Source: Microbulbifer donghaiensis (lineage in GTDB: Bacteria > Pseudomonadota > Gammaproteobacteria > Pseudomonadales > Cellvibrionaceae). Taken from it: a stretch of 64,000 nt of DNA. The position numbers were made by a program, and so were the translations under genes. The stretch is from assembly GCF_900129095.1 (NCBI RefSeq), contig NZ_FQVA01000001.1:682001-746000 (forward strand), read 5' to 3'. Shown one piece after another: positions 9,205 to 17,967 of the stretch (position 1 is the stretch's first letter; every line of letters starts with the position of its first letter). Below the pieces are notes generated by a model. That model was not told the origin of the DNA. It worked only from the letters and a program-made list of their open reading frames with translations, and made no database searches.

Positions 9205-9687
9205 CTAGGGTTCCGGCAAGTCCAGCTGTGTCGTCTGCTTCAGTACCTTCAACACGATGCTGGTATGGATCCGGGCGATGCCCGGCAGAGGTATCAGTCG
9301 CGTGGCGATGAAGCGGTCGAGTGCGCGGTTGTTCACGGTGGAGACCTTGATCATGTAGTCGTACTCACCGGTAACGTGATAGCACTCGAGGACTTCCGGC
9401 ATGGCCACCAGGCGATCCAGTACCTCGGCGATGCGTTCGTGCTGGTGCAGCTCCAGCGCAATCTCGATCAGGGCCAGGTTGTCGTGGCCCAGCTTTTCCC
9501 GATTGAGCATTGCGGCGTAGCCGCTGATATAGCCCTCCTGTTCCAGCCGCCTGACCCGCGCCAGCGTGGCTGGTGGCGACAGGTGCACGCGATCAGACAA
9601 TTCCACATTGCTGATCCGCCCATCGGCCTGGAGGACCCGCAGGATGGTAATATCCGTGCGATCCAGCGACGAAACTGAGTTTAACAT
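9205..9687 (-). CDS. mdeR: Lrp/AsnC-family regulator of the methionine lyase cluster
   Basis: A 160-residue Lrp/AsnC transcription factor. The N-terminal winged helix-turn-helix runs from LDRTDITILRVLQADGR through LSPPATLARVRRLEQEG. The C-terminal half is the RAM ligand-binding domain, with ECYHVTGEYDYMIKV. It lies directly upstream of mdeA on the same strand, so it can be co-transcribed. In P. putida the regulator MdeR is divergent from mdeBA, so the arrangement here differs. By family logic it probably senses an amino acid, likely methionine, and controls mdeA-mdeB. The specific gene name rests on context. Confidence 0.78.
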   Translation of the reverse strand: MLNSVSSLDRTDITILRVLQADGRISNVELSDRVHLSPPATLARVRRLEQEGYISGYAAMLNREKLGHDNLALIEIALELHQHERIAEVLDRLVAMPEVLECYHVTGEYDYMIKVSTVNNRALDRFIATRLIPLPGIARIHTSIVLKVLKQTTQLDLPEP

Positions 9688-9968
9688 TGAGCAACCTTTA
9701 CGGATTTAAATTAGGCAATTACCACATTATTCCGAATATTATTAATTCGCAAGCTGGATCCGCGAGGGAGAGCGAAGAATATTCCGTTGCCGACTGAGCG
9801 GGCTTGCCGATTGTTAGGCGGGATCGGGGGTTGCCGAGGGCTGCTTCGGGAGAGACTCGCGGCCGACCATCGCGCCCATTACGTCACCAAGGCAGACTTT
9901 TGCCAATCGGCCCAAACGATTACCCTGACCGGAATCAATGGAACAGAACAAAAACGAAGGGAGCAGCG
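9688..9968. promoter_or_regulatory. divergent intergenic region upstream of mdeR and the hydrolase gene
   Basis: This 281-base region must hold the promoters for mdeR (minus) and the following hydrolase (plus). An AT-rich patch at about 9710-9755, with near-symmetric TTCCGAATATTATTAATTCG, is a plausible Lrp-type operator. No gene is supported here. Confidence 0.35.
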
Positions 9969-10937
9969 ATGAGCCATCAATTGCCCTACGGACTGGAGCA
10001 GTACGGAATCCGATTGCGCCGCATAGCCACCAACGGCATCCACCTGAATGTCGCCGAGGCCGGCGACGGTCCGCTGGTGTTCCTGCTGCACGGCTTTCCC
10101 GAGTGCTGGGCCAGCTGGGGACCGCAGATCAAGTTTCTTGTCGACCAGGGCTATAGGGTCGTGGCACCGGAAATGCGCGGCTACGGCGACAGCGACGCCC
10201 CCGAGGACATCACCGCCTACGATACCGTGGAGTTGGCGGCGGACGTGATCGGCCTGCTCGACGCCTACGATCAGGAGCGCGGCGTGATCATCGGCCACGA
10301 CTGGGGCTGTATCGTCGCCTGGCATACCGCCTGGCTGCACCCGGAGCGCATCAAGGGCGTCGGCGGCCTCAGCGTGCCCTGGTTCGGGCGCGGGCAGACC
10401 GACACTTTAAGCGCGCTGAAGCGGCAGATGGGCGATAACTATTTCTACATCATCGATTTCCAGAACGCCGCCGCCCACGAGGCCCTGAACCGTGACAAAG
10501 GAAAATCACTGGAAGCGATCCTCACCGGCCATTTTGACCTGCTCGGGCAGAAGGCTGGCGACCAGGGCCTGCTGGAACGCATCACCATGCCGGCACGGCG
10601 CCCGGACTATATGCCGCAGGATTTCCTCGATTACATTACCAGCCGCTACCAGCGCCACGGCTTCGAGCCGGTACTCAACTGGTACCGCAACTTCGAACGC
10701 ACCTGGCAGCGCACCGCCGACCGGGATGGACACACCATCACCGTGCCGGCCATGTACCTGACCGGCAGCAAGGACTGGACCAACCGCTACGCCGACAGCA
10801 TCGGTCTGGACATGCACGAGCGCTGCAGTGACCTGCGTATCAATGAAGTGATCAAGGCCGGACACTGGCTCGGGCAGGAGGAGCCGGAGTTGGTCAATCG
10901 CAAGATTGCCGAGTTTCTTGCGTTGATCGGCCACTGA
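9969..10937 (+). CDS. alpha/beta hydrolase, epoxide hydrolase-like
   Basis: A 322-residue soluble alpha/beta hydrolase. The order of motifs matches epoxide hydrolases: oxyanion motif HGFPE at 41-45, RGYGDS near 70, and nucleophile D111 in GHDWG. The charge-relay histidine is likely the one in KAGHWLGQEEPE near the C-terminus. A nucleophilic aspartate in place of serine argues for an epoxide hydrolase or haloalkane dehalogenase rather than an esterase. The ATG at 9969 is chosen because the N-terminus then fits the family; the frame is open upstream to 9804. The substrate is unknown. No neighbouring gene points to a pathway. Confidence 0.78.
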   Translation: MSHQLPYGLEQYGIRLRRIATNGIHLNVAEAGDGPLVFLLHGFPECWASWGPQIKFLVDQGYRVVAPEMRGYGDSDAPEDITAYDTVELAADVIGLLDAYDQERGVIIGHDWGCIVAWHTAWLHPERIKGVGGLSVPWFGRGQTDTLSALKRQMGDNYFYIIDFQNAAAHEALNRDKGKSLEAILTGHFDLLGQKAGDQGLLERITMPARRPDYMPQDFLDYITSRYQRHGFEPVLNWYRNFERTWQRTADRDGHTITVPAMYLTGSKDWTNRYADSIGLDMHERCSDLRINEVIKAGHWLGQEEPELVNRKIAEFLALIGH

Positions 10938-11203
10938 CCGTTGGCCTGATTGACCCCAGAGGATACGCTTGTAATTTTGGTAACTTGTCTGAGTGCTTTG
11001 AAAAGTAGCAACTAAATGCAACAAGTCGGCTGCCGCTGCTGCAACAACAGGTAATTTAATATTTCGATACGGTGATTCGTTTCATCGCACTCGAAGTGGC
11101 ACATAACCGGACCAGGCTGTACAAGCCGGCATCGCCATGCGTGAATCACGGAAGCAATTACTCATAAAAGCAATTAGTCATAAAAACAAGGAAGGATAGA
11201 TAA
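10938..11203. other. intergenic region, no gene seen
   Basis: A 266-base gap between two plus-strand genes. It presumably holds the promoter of the methyltransferase gene. A ribosome site, AAGGAAGG, lies about 12 bases before its GTG start. Nothing else was recognised. Confidence 0.4.
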
Positions 11204-11824
11204 GTGAAGGATTCGAAAGCGTTTTGGGACAAAACCGCACCTCGATACGCCAAAAGCAAGATCCGGGATGAGAAAACTTACCAAAAGAAACTGGCACTCA
11301 CGCAGGAGTACTTCCGACCGGATTGGTCTGTCTTAGAGTTCGGCTGCGGCACTGGCAGTACGGCAATTATCCACGCGCCCCACGTCAAGCATATTATCGC
11401 CACCGATATATCGGACAAGATGCTGGATATTGCCAGCCGGAAGACAAGGGCAGCAGGCATTGAAAACATCAGTTTTCACCAGGGCACACTGGATAGCCTC
11501 GATCTGGCAGCAGAAAGTTTTGATGCCATTCTGGGCCTCAACGTCCTACATCTCCTCGAAGACGTGGATATCACGATTACACGAGTGCACGAGTTACTGA
11601 AGCCGGGCGGCGTCTTCGTATCCAGCACCGCGCTGATCGATGAAATTGCCCTCTATTGGAGATGGTTGATTCCCGTTATGCAGTTCGTGAACCTCGCACC
11701 TTATGTGAATCGCTTTACCAGGCAGGGTTTCGTCTCGAAACTGGTCGATGCAGGCTTTAACCTCGAGCTCGAATGGCAGCCGGGGAAAGGATCGATTTTT
11801 ATCGTTGCCCGGAAGTGTGCATAA
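11204..11824 (+). CDS. class I SAM-dependent methyltransferase
   Basis: A 206-residue methyltransferase with a Rossmann fold. The cofactor-binding motif I is VLEFGCGTGST near residues 43-53, followed by an acidic residue region ATDISDKMLDIA. Motif IV-like sequence FDAILGLNVLHLLED follows near residue 107, then LLKPGGVFVSST. It resembles small-molecule or UbiE-type methyltransferases. The substrate cannot be predicted. The start is GTG with a good upstream ribosome site. It appears to be a single-gene unit. Confidence 0.8.
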   Translation: MKDSKAFWDKTAPRYAKSKIRDEKTYQKKLALTQEYFRPDWSVLEFGCGTGSTAIIHAPHVKHIIATDISDKMLDIASRKTRAAGIENISFHQGTLDSLDLAAESFDAILGLNVLHLLEDVDITITRVHELLKPGGVFVSSTALIDEIALYWRWLIPVMQFVNLAPYVNRFTRQGFVSKLVDAGFNLELEWQPGKGSIFIVARKCA

Positions 11825-12128
11825 GCAAGGCTACCCCCAATGGCAAGGAACTGAAATTCCGGGGTATGGAAGTTAAATAACAAACTGGTAAATTGCGCGC
11901 CTGCAGTGCCAGACGCAGCTGTACTGCGCTGGTTGCCGAAGGAATAGTGGTCCAGCACCCACCCCTCGACGGCTGGCCTCATTACCAGCCAGCCGGAAAA
12001 CTGGCTAGCATTAGAACGATTTCAGGTAGGATGCGGTCGCCGCTGGCGTCTCAACACGCTTGATCGAGATCAATCCAACCGCGGCGATGACGGCTATGCT
12101 TGCCGCGAGTCAAATAGCGGGGAAGCCC
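11825..12128. other. intergenic region, no gene seen
   Basis: A 304-base gap between the methyltransferase gene and a small hypothetical gene. No RNA gene, repeat or clear terminator was recognised. Confidence 0.4.
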
Positions 12129-12518
12129 ATGCAATCCAACTTCCAGAAACTAATCGAAGCCGCCCAGAACCAGCCCCAGCCGCAGCGACTGCTGTTCCTG
12201 CTGGCAAAGGCAGAGCGCAACAACAACCCGAAGAAGTCCACCGCCAAGGGAGCCATCACACCGGTGATGTGTGTGGACAAGCTGCCGGAGGAACTCTCCA
12301 GCTTTGCCGACTTCATCGCCGAAGCCGACGGGATCGACACCAGCTGGAACATGATCCTGATCGCCGGCCTGAACGGGGAGAACGGCCAGGCGCCGACCAC
12401 CGAGGAGGCCGAGCCGCTGTTGAACAAGATGGCGAATGACCTGATGCAGGGGCAGGACCTCTCCCGCTACCTGATTCTGGACCGGGAAGAAAACCAGATT
12501 GAAATGATGCCGCGCTAA
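12129..12518 (+). CDS. conserved-looking hypothetical protein, 129 aa
   Basis: I do not recognise this protein. It is 129 residues from the ATG at 12129, soluble and acidic towards the C-terminus, starting MQSNFQKLIEAAQNQ and ending ILDREENQIEMMPR. It has no signal peptide, no membrane segment and no cysteine cluster. Codon use fits the GC-rich backbone, which supports a real gene. The frame continues upstream to 12060, so a longer form is possible. It is convergent with selD, and a hairpin lies between the two genes. Confidence 0.6.
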   Translation: MQSNFQKLIEAAQNQPQPQRLLFLLAKAERNNNPKKSTAKGAITPVMCVDKLPEELSSFADFIAEADGIDTSWNMILIAGLNGENGQAPTTEEAEPLLNKMANDLMQGQDLSRYLILDREENQIEMMPR

Positions 12519-12543
12519 CCGCGAGCAGCCCGCCTGACCTCCG

Positions 12544-12570
12544 CGCGCCGGCTTACTGCAAGCCGGCGCG
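12544..12570. terminator. hairpin between convergent genes
   Basis: The inverted repeat CGCGCCGGCTT / AAGCCGGCGCG with a 5-base loop lies between the hypothetical gene and selD, which converge. There is no T run, so it is probably a bidirectional transcript-end hairpin. Confidence 0.5.
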
Positions 12571-12613
12571 TGCGGTCATCAGCCCCGCCCTGCGTTTCTT
12601 CGGGCAGCAGGCC

Positions 12614-13663
12614 TCACACCACCGTAATCAGCGCCTTGGCACCGTCCTGTGCCAGCAGTTCACCGATCGGCTCGATGCCGAAGCCGTCGCGGCGCAGCAG
12701 TGCCTGCACGCGCGCCTCGGCCTCCGGCGCAACCGCCAGCAACAGGCCGCCACTGGTCTGCGGATCGCACAGCAGCTGTTGCTGTTCTTCACTTAGTGCA
12801 CCAACCTTGTGGCCGTAGCTGTCAAAATTGCGCCCGGAGCCCCCGGGCACACAGCCCAGCGCACGGTAGTGCCGCGCCGCCTCGATCACCGGCACCGCGG
12901 AATATTCGAGCCGGGCGCAGAGGCCACTGCCCTCGCACATTTCCGCCAGGTGTCCCAGCAGCCCAAAACCGGTGACATCGGTCATAGCCCGCACACCGTC
13001 GATCTGCGCCAGCTCGGCGCCGATGCTATTCATCAGGCACATGCTGTCGCGGGCCAGGTGGGCGTGTTCCGGTTGCAGCTTCTTCTGCTTCTGCGCGGTG
13101 CTCAGCACGCCCACGCCCAGGGGCTTCGTCAGGTAGAGCCGGTTGCCCGCCTCGGCGGTGTCGTTGCGCTTGAGTTGCTCGATGGCCACGGAGCCGGTCA
13201 CCGCCAGGCCGAAGATCGGCTCCGGCGCGTCGATGCTGTGGCCACCGGCCAGCGGAATACCGGCCTCGCGACAGGCCTGGCGGCCGCCATCCACCACCTC
13301 ACGGGCGATCTCGGCCGGCAGCACATTGATCGGCCACCCCAGAATGGCGATGGCCATTAGCGGCCTGCCACCCATGGCGTAGATATCGCTGATAGCGTTG
13401 GTGGCGGCGATGCGGCCGAAATCGAAGGGATCGTCCACGATCGGCATAAAGAAATCGGTGGTACTGATCACCGCCTGGCCGCCGCCGATATCGTATACGG
13501 CGGCATCGTCGCGGGAGCCGTTGCCCACCAGCAGGCGGTCACCCGCCGCGCACGGCTCGGCGGGCAGCTGGCTCTGCAGGATCACATCCAGCACGGCAGG
13601 GGAAATCTTACAGCCGCAACCGGCGCCGTGACTGTATTCGGTAAGCTTGACGGTCTCGCTCAT
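12614..13663 (-). CDS. selD: selenide, water dikinase (selenophosphate synthase) SelD
   Basis: SelD makes selenophosphate from selenide and ATP for selenocysteine or selenouridine synthesis. The protein is 349 residues, nearly the E. coli length (347). It carries the catalytic N-terminal motif [12 protein letters not shown] with cysteine, not selenocysteine, at the active position. It also has [47 protein letters not shown] and DPQTSGGLL. The frame is open far upstream, but the ATG at 13663 gives the family N-terminus. selU (2-selenouridine synthase), a frequent neighbour, is not present here, and selA and selB are also absent from the window. Confidence 0.95.
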   Translation of the reverse strand: MSETVKLTEYSHGAGCGCKISPAVLDVILQSQLPAEPCAAGDRLLVGNGSRDDAAVYDIGGGQAVISTTDFFMPIVDDPFDFGRIAATNAISDIYAMGGRPLMAIAILGWPINVLPAEIAREVVDGGRQACREAGIPLAGGHSIDAPEPIFGLAVTGSVAIEQLKRNDTAEAGNRLYLTKPLGVGVLSTAQKQKKLQPEHAHLARDSMCLMNSIGAELAQIDGVRAMTDVTGFGLLGHLAEMCEGSGLCARLEYSAVPVIEAARHYRALGCVPGGSGRNFDSYGHKVGALSEEQQQLLCDPQTSGGLLLAVAPEAEARVQALLRRDGFGIEPIGELLAQDGAKALITVV

Positions 13664-13852
13664 AACCGCTGGAGGCCTTCGATTTGGATTGGAGCCGCTA
13701 TCATACGAATTCTGCCGCCAACACAAAAGGTGGCCGGTGGCGAGGTCACAGAAAGCCACAGAGGCTGACGGTAGTAACCGCGTTTTTGAGCCAGACTGTT
13801 GGGGCAGTTTCCAGCCCAGATTAGTTTCCCCTCGCAGGAGCAGCCAGGGACA

Positions 13853-15238
13853 ATGGCAGAATCCAAGACACCCCTCACGCGGTCCCAGAAACTGGGCTTG
13901 GTGGCACTGACTTTCGCGATCTTTCTGATCGGCAACGACTTCACCGCCTTCTCCGTTGCCGTGCCCGCCATCGAGAAACACTTCAATTCAGACATCACCA
14001 CGACACAGTGGGTCATCAACGGCTACGCCCTGGTGTTCGGCGTCTTGATCGTATCCGGTGGTCGGCTGGCTGATATGTTCGGGCGGCGGCGCATCTTCTT
14101 TATTGGCACCGCAATATTCGTGGCCTTCTCGGTATTGGGCGGACTCGCGGTAGATATCTGGATGCTGTTAATTTGCCGCTGCCTGATGGGAGTCGGCGGT
14201 GCAATGATGTGGCCATCCGTTTTGGGCATGACCTACAACCTGATGCCAAAGGATCGCGCCGGCCAGGCCGGTGGCCTCATTATGACAGTTGCCGGTGCTT
14301 CCAACGCGATCGGCCCCCTGCTCGGCGGTACACTGACCGACGTCCTGAGCTGGCGCTGGATATTCTTTATCAACCTGCCCATCGCCGCGCTGGCGGTTTT
14401 TATCTGCTGGAAGGAGATCGCCGACGACAGGCCGGAAGATCGCCAGGAGCGCATCGATTATGCCGGCGTGACCACCTTGTCGCTGTCTCTGTTCGGCCTG
14501 CTACTGGCACTGGATCTCGCTGTAGACCTGAGTTTCAAGAACCCGCTGATCATGATGCTCCTTGTCGCTTTTTTCGTATTCATGGGTATTTTTATCAAGG
14601 TGGAAGGTCACAAAGGACGCAGTGGATTGATCCCCGAAGACGTGGCCAGCAACCGCAAGTTTTTCGCTGCCGGCCTGACGACCCTGCTGCTGTCGGTGAT
14701 TTTCTTCGCCGCCCTGCTGTACATTCCGCAGTATCTGACCAAGGTAAAGGGCTTCTCGGCGATGGGCGCCGGCGCCGGGCTGCTGCCGATGATGGTGACC
14801 TTCGCACTGATGTCTTACCAATCGGGGCGGCTCTACGAAAAGCTCGGTGCCAAGCTGATCATCACGGCCGGCATCATCTGCCTGGGCGGTGGCATGTTTA
14901 TGTTGTCACACCTGCACAAGCAGACAGAATTTTCAGCGCTGGTACCGGGCATGATTGTACTGGGCGCCGGCATCGGCCTCTTCTACCCGACAATTACGAC
15001 CGCCGCGATTACCTCCGTGGATCCGAGCAGGTCGAGCCTGGCCGGCGCCATTCTGTATATGTTCCAGATTGCTGGCGGAGCCATTGGCCTCGGCATGAAC
15101 ACCACCATTGTTGCGATGGCACCAGATATTTCGACGGGTATTGACCGCGCATTTACCGTCAATTCCTATCTCGCGCTGGCGGGGCTGATTGTGTGCTTAC
15201 TGTTTGTGAGCGGTAAACCGGCCGAGCAGACACAGTAG
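13853..15238 (+). CDS. MFS drug efflux transporter, DHA2 (EmrB/QacA-like), copy 1
   Basis: A 461-residue inner-membrane transporter of the major facilitator superfamily, with about 14 predicted membrane segments as in the DHA2 drug:proton antiporters. Family motif A is clear as [12 protein letters not shown] after the second segment, and the motif C region includes [12 protein letters not shown]. It lacks an adjacent membrane-fusion protein, so it likely works alone across the inner membrane. A paralogue with the same N-terminal pattern (KTPL...SQ/AQ-LGL) lies 1.2 kb downstream, with an alpha/beta hydrolase between. The start is the ATG at 13853, just before the first hydrophobic segment. The substrate is unknown. 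Confidence 0.85.
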   Translation: MAESKTPLTRSQKLGLVALTFAIFLIGNDFTAFSVAVPAIEKHFNSDITTTQWVINGYALVFGVLIVSGGRLADMFGRRRIFFIGTAIFVAFSVLGGLAVDIWMLLICRCLMGVGGAMMWPSVLGMTYNLMPKDRAGQAGGLIMTVAGASNAIGPLLGGTLTDVLSWRWIFFINLPIAALAVFICWKEIADDRPEDRQERIDYAGVTTLSLSLFGLLLALDLAVDLSFKNPLIMMLLVAFFVFMGIFIKVEGHKGRSGLIPEDVASNRKFFAAGLTTLLLSVIFFAALLYIPQYLTKVKGFSAMGAGAGLLPMMVTFALMSYQSGRLYEKLGAKLIITAGIICLGGGMFMLSHLHKQTEFSALVPGMIVLGAGIGLFYPTITTAAITSVDPSRSSLAGAILYMFQIAGGAIGLGMNTTIVAMAPDISTGIDRAFTVNSYLALAGLIVCLLFVSGKPAEQTQ

Positions 15239-15293
15239 AACCAGGCCAAATAGGCGAGCACACTTCTCAACCTGGATTTTTCAGGATCATAAA

Positions 15294-16154
15294 ATGACTC
15301 AAGTCATGAAACTGGCCGATGGCCGTCAGCTGACCTACGACATATTTGGCGATCCCCACGGAGTACCCGTGATCTTCAGCCACGGGTACTCAGACTCGCA
15401 CCTAATCCGCCACCCGAACGACTTCCTCACCCGTTCAATCGGCGTGCGCTGGATTGCCGCCGATCAGCCGGGCGTCGGTGGATCAACCGCAAAGAATGGA
15501 CGCAGAATGGTCGACTGGGGTGCAGACATGGAACAGCTGGCGAATCACCTCGCTCTCGACAGATTCAATGTTGCCGGACACTCGGGCGGCGGCCCGCACG
15601 CCCTGTCAATCGCCTACCGCATGCCGGAGCGGGTCGGGAAAGTCGTGCTCGCATCACCGGTAGCCCCATTTGACGACAAGGCCGTGACAGGCATGCTGGT
15701 GTTAAACGAACTCAAGGCCATTGTAAAGATGCGACACCTCCATCACGTCTTGCGCTGGCTGCTGAAAGCGGAGGCCAGAAGAATCAACAAAAACATCCCC
15801 GCGTACGTAGCCGCCACCGCCAAAATGCTACCGAGGGAATCCAGGACGATTCTACGCAACCCTGCTCAGCAAGCGCTGTTCGAAGACAACTTCCGGGCCG
15901 CCTTCGCGCAAAAGGAAGAAGGCATCTATGAAATGACCCTCGCGTTGTGGAACTGGGGATTTTCGCCGCGTGACATTCGCCCACCAGTGGAGATTTTCTA
16001 TGGCAACAACGATGGGATCATCTCCCCGCGAATGCCACTATACCTTTCCGAGCAGCTTCCATCGGCCAAGGCACATGAATGGAATGGAGCAAATCACTAC
16101 AGTTTCGTCGATGAGGACTGCTGGATTGATTTCATCACGGCCGCCCGGGGATAA
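15294..16154 (+). CDS. alpha/beta hydrolase (serine hydrolase)
   Basis: A 286-residue alpha/beta hydrolase. The nucleophile elbow is GHSGGGPHA with S97. SHGYSDSH near residue 29 supplies the oxyanion region, IFYGNNDGIISP carries the acid residue, and the histidine is in NGANHYSFVDED. The gene starts 55 bases after the first MFS gene and 250 bases before the second, all on the plus strand, so it may act on a compound linked to those pumps. That link is only positional. It resembles small-ester or lactone hydrolases rather than lipases, because it has no signal peptide. Confidence 0.78.
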   Translation: MTQVMKLADGRQLTYDIFGDPHGVPVIFSHGYSDSHLIRHPNDFLTRSIGVRWIAADQPGVGGSTAKNGRRMVDWGADMEQLANHLALDRFNVAGHSGGGPHALSIAYRMPERVGKVVLASPVAPFDDKAVTGMLVLNELKAIVKMRHLHHVLRWLLKAEARRINKNIPAYVAATAKMLPRESRTILRNPAQQALFEDNFRAAFAQKEEGIYEMTLALWNWGFSPRDIRPPVEIFYGNNDGIISPRMPLYLSEQLPSAKAHEWNGANHYSFVDEDCWIDFITAARG

Positions 16155-16405
16155 AAATGATCCGCCGTCCATCGAGCGGCCAACGCAGAGTAAACAATTG
16201 GTTCTCATCCTAACAGAGACACTGAAGTGTTACTCGGCAACTGACTTTCAGCCGCGTGCCTGCGACCCTTGCCAACGCTAGTCGGCCGCAGACCATTGAG
16301 GCGCAGAGAACTACATAGCATGGCGGGAAAGGTCGCACTGTTGCGCCAGACTGTCAGGGCAGCATTCACCCAGATGATTCACCAGCGGTAAAGCGGGCAG
16401 CGGTT
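16155..16405. other. intergenic region before the second MFS gene
   Basis: A 251-base gap. No gene or strong hairpin was identified. It may contain a promoter for the second transporter. Confidence 0.35.
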
Positions 16406-17806
16406 ATGGCGCAATCCAAGACGCCCCTTGCAAGCGCTCAACGGTTAGGCTTGACGGCGCTGATTTTCGCCATTTTTCTGGTCGCCAACGATTACACCAT
16501 TTTCTCCACCGCCCTGCCGGCGATAGAGCAAGAATTTCACACCGACATAACTACCACCCAGCAGGTCATCAATGGCTACACATTGGTCTTCGGCGTATTG
16601 ATTGTGTCCGGCGGGCGACTGGCAGACCTCTTTGGGCGACGGCGTATCTTCTTTGTTGGCGCGGCGATTTTTGCCACTTTCTCACTGCTCGCTGGGCTCG
16701 CAGTTGAAATCTGGATGCTGCTACTGTGCCGGGCGCTGATGGGTATCGGCAGCGCGATGATGTGGCCATCCATTATAGGGATGACCTACCACTTGATGCC
16801 CGGCAATCGAGCCGGCCACGCCGGCGGCCTGATAATGACCGTCTGCGGCGTTGGCAATGCCGTTGGCCCGATTCTCGGCGGCACTCTCGCCGACATATTG
16901 AGCTGGCGATGGATCTTCTTTTTGAACCTGCCTATCGCCGCAGTGGCCATTTTTTTATGCTGGAAGGGGATCACAGACACCAGGCCGGAGAATCGCGGTG
17001 AGCATCTCGATTACGCCGGCGTAACATCACTGTCATTGTCCCTGTTTGGCTTGCTTCTGGCCCTCGATCTGGCGGTGGATATTGGCTTCCAGAGTCCGTT
17101 GACGTTGGCTCTATTGGGCGGGTTTCTACTATCTATGTGTATTTTCCTGCGGGTGGAACGCCGCGCAGGGCGCAATGCGCTGATCCCGAAGGACGTAGCC
17201 AGAAACAGAAAGTTTTTCGCCACGGGCATTGCAACCTTGTTGCTGGCAGTGATTTTCTTTGCCCCACTGCTATACATCCCCCAATTCCTGAGCAAGGTAC
17301 ACGGATTTTCGGCAATGCATGCGGGCATGGGACTGCTGCCGATGATGGTTACTTTTGCCGTCGCATCCTATGGTTCTGGGCAACTGTACAACAGGCTCGG
17401 AGCCAAGCCGATCGTATCGGCAGGTGCGGTATGTATGTGCATCGGCATGTTTGTGCTGTCGTATTTGCATGAACAAACACAATTTACGGCGTTGATACCG
17501 GGATTGGTGGTGGTCGGCGCCGGTATCGGTCTTTTCTATTCAACCGTTATTACCGCCGCGGTCACCGCGGTGGATCCCAGCAGATCGAGCCTGGCCGCTG
17601 CCATTCTGTTCATGTTCCAAGTTGCGGGTGGCTCCATAGGGCTCGCTATGAATACCACTATCGTCGCCATGTCTCCGGATCTAACGACGGGCATTGAGCG
17701 GGCATTTACCGTCAATGCCTATCTCGCCCTGGCGGGTCTTATCGTCTGCCTGCTCTTCGTGAGCGGCAAGCCCGTTGAACTGGCGCAAAAGGTCCGGGAC
17801 AAGTAG
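16406..17806 (+). CDS. MFS drug efflux transporter, DHA2 (EmrB/QacA-like), copy 2
   Basis: A 466-residue paralogue of the transporter at 13.9 kb, with closely parallel sequence throughout: [50 protein letters not shown] and the same C-terminal [18 protein letters not shown]. It has about 14 membrane segments. The high similarity along the full length indicates duplication of an ancestral gene, with the hydrolase inserted between or duplicated and lost once. The second copy ends slightly longer. It is probably a drug or metabolite exporter. Its specificity is unknown. Confidence 0.85.
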   Translation: MAQSKTPLASAQRLGLTALIFAIFLVANDYTIFSTALPAIEQEFHTDITTTQQVINGYTLVFGVLIVSGGRLADLFGRRRIFFVGAAIFATFSLLAGLAVEIWMLLLCRALMGIGSAMMWPSIIGMTYHLMPGNRAGHAGGLIMTVCGVGNAVGPILGGTLADILSWRWIFFLNLPIAAVAIFLCWKGITDTRPENRGEHLDYAGVTSLSLSLFGLLLALDLAVDIGFQSPLTLALLGGFLLSMCIFLRVERRAGRNALIPKDVARNRKFFATGIATLLLAVIFFAPLLYIPQFLSKVHGFSAMHAGMGLLPMMVTFAVASYGSGQLYNRLGAKPIVSAGAVCMCIGMFVLSYLHEQTQFTALIPGLVVVGAGIGLFYSTVITAAVTAVDPSRSSLAAAILFMFQVAGGSIGLAMNTTIVAMSPDLTTGIERAFTVNAYLALAGLIVCLLFVSGKPVELAQKVRDK

Positions 17807-17918
17807 CGCCTCGCCAATTTAATTGCCACCGGACATTAATTATGAGAGTTATTGGATCTCAGAACATACTGTAAAAGGAGTGTAATCAACCACTTGAATT
17901 ACACTTCTATAGCCACGG

Positions 17919-17939
17919 TACAGTAGTTGCTGTACTGTA
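17919..17939. promoter_or_regulatory. 7-bp-arm inverted repeat upstream of ppnN
   Basis: TACAGTA and TACTGTA, separated by seven bases, lie about 30 bases before the ppnN start. The symmetry and position fit a repressor operator, but I cannot name the regulator. It is not a standard LexA box. Confidence 0.35.
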
Positions 17940-17967
17940 GAATCTTTCAGCGTTATCTGAGGGTTGC

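Noticed and set aside
12614..13981. 455-residue form of SelD
   Set aside because: The extra N-terminal 106 residues are unlike any SelD and overlap the start of the divergent transporter gene; the ATG at 13663 gives the family start.
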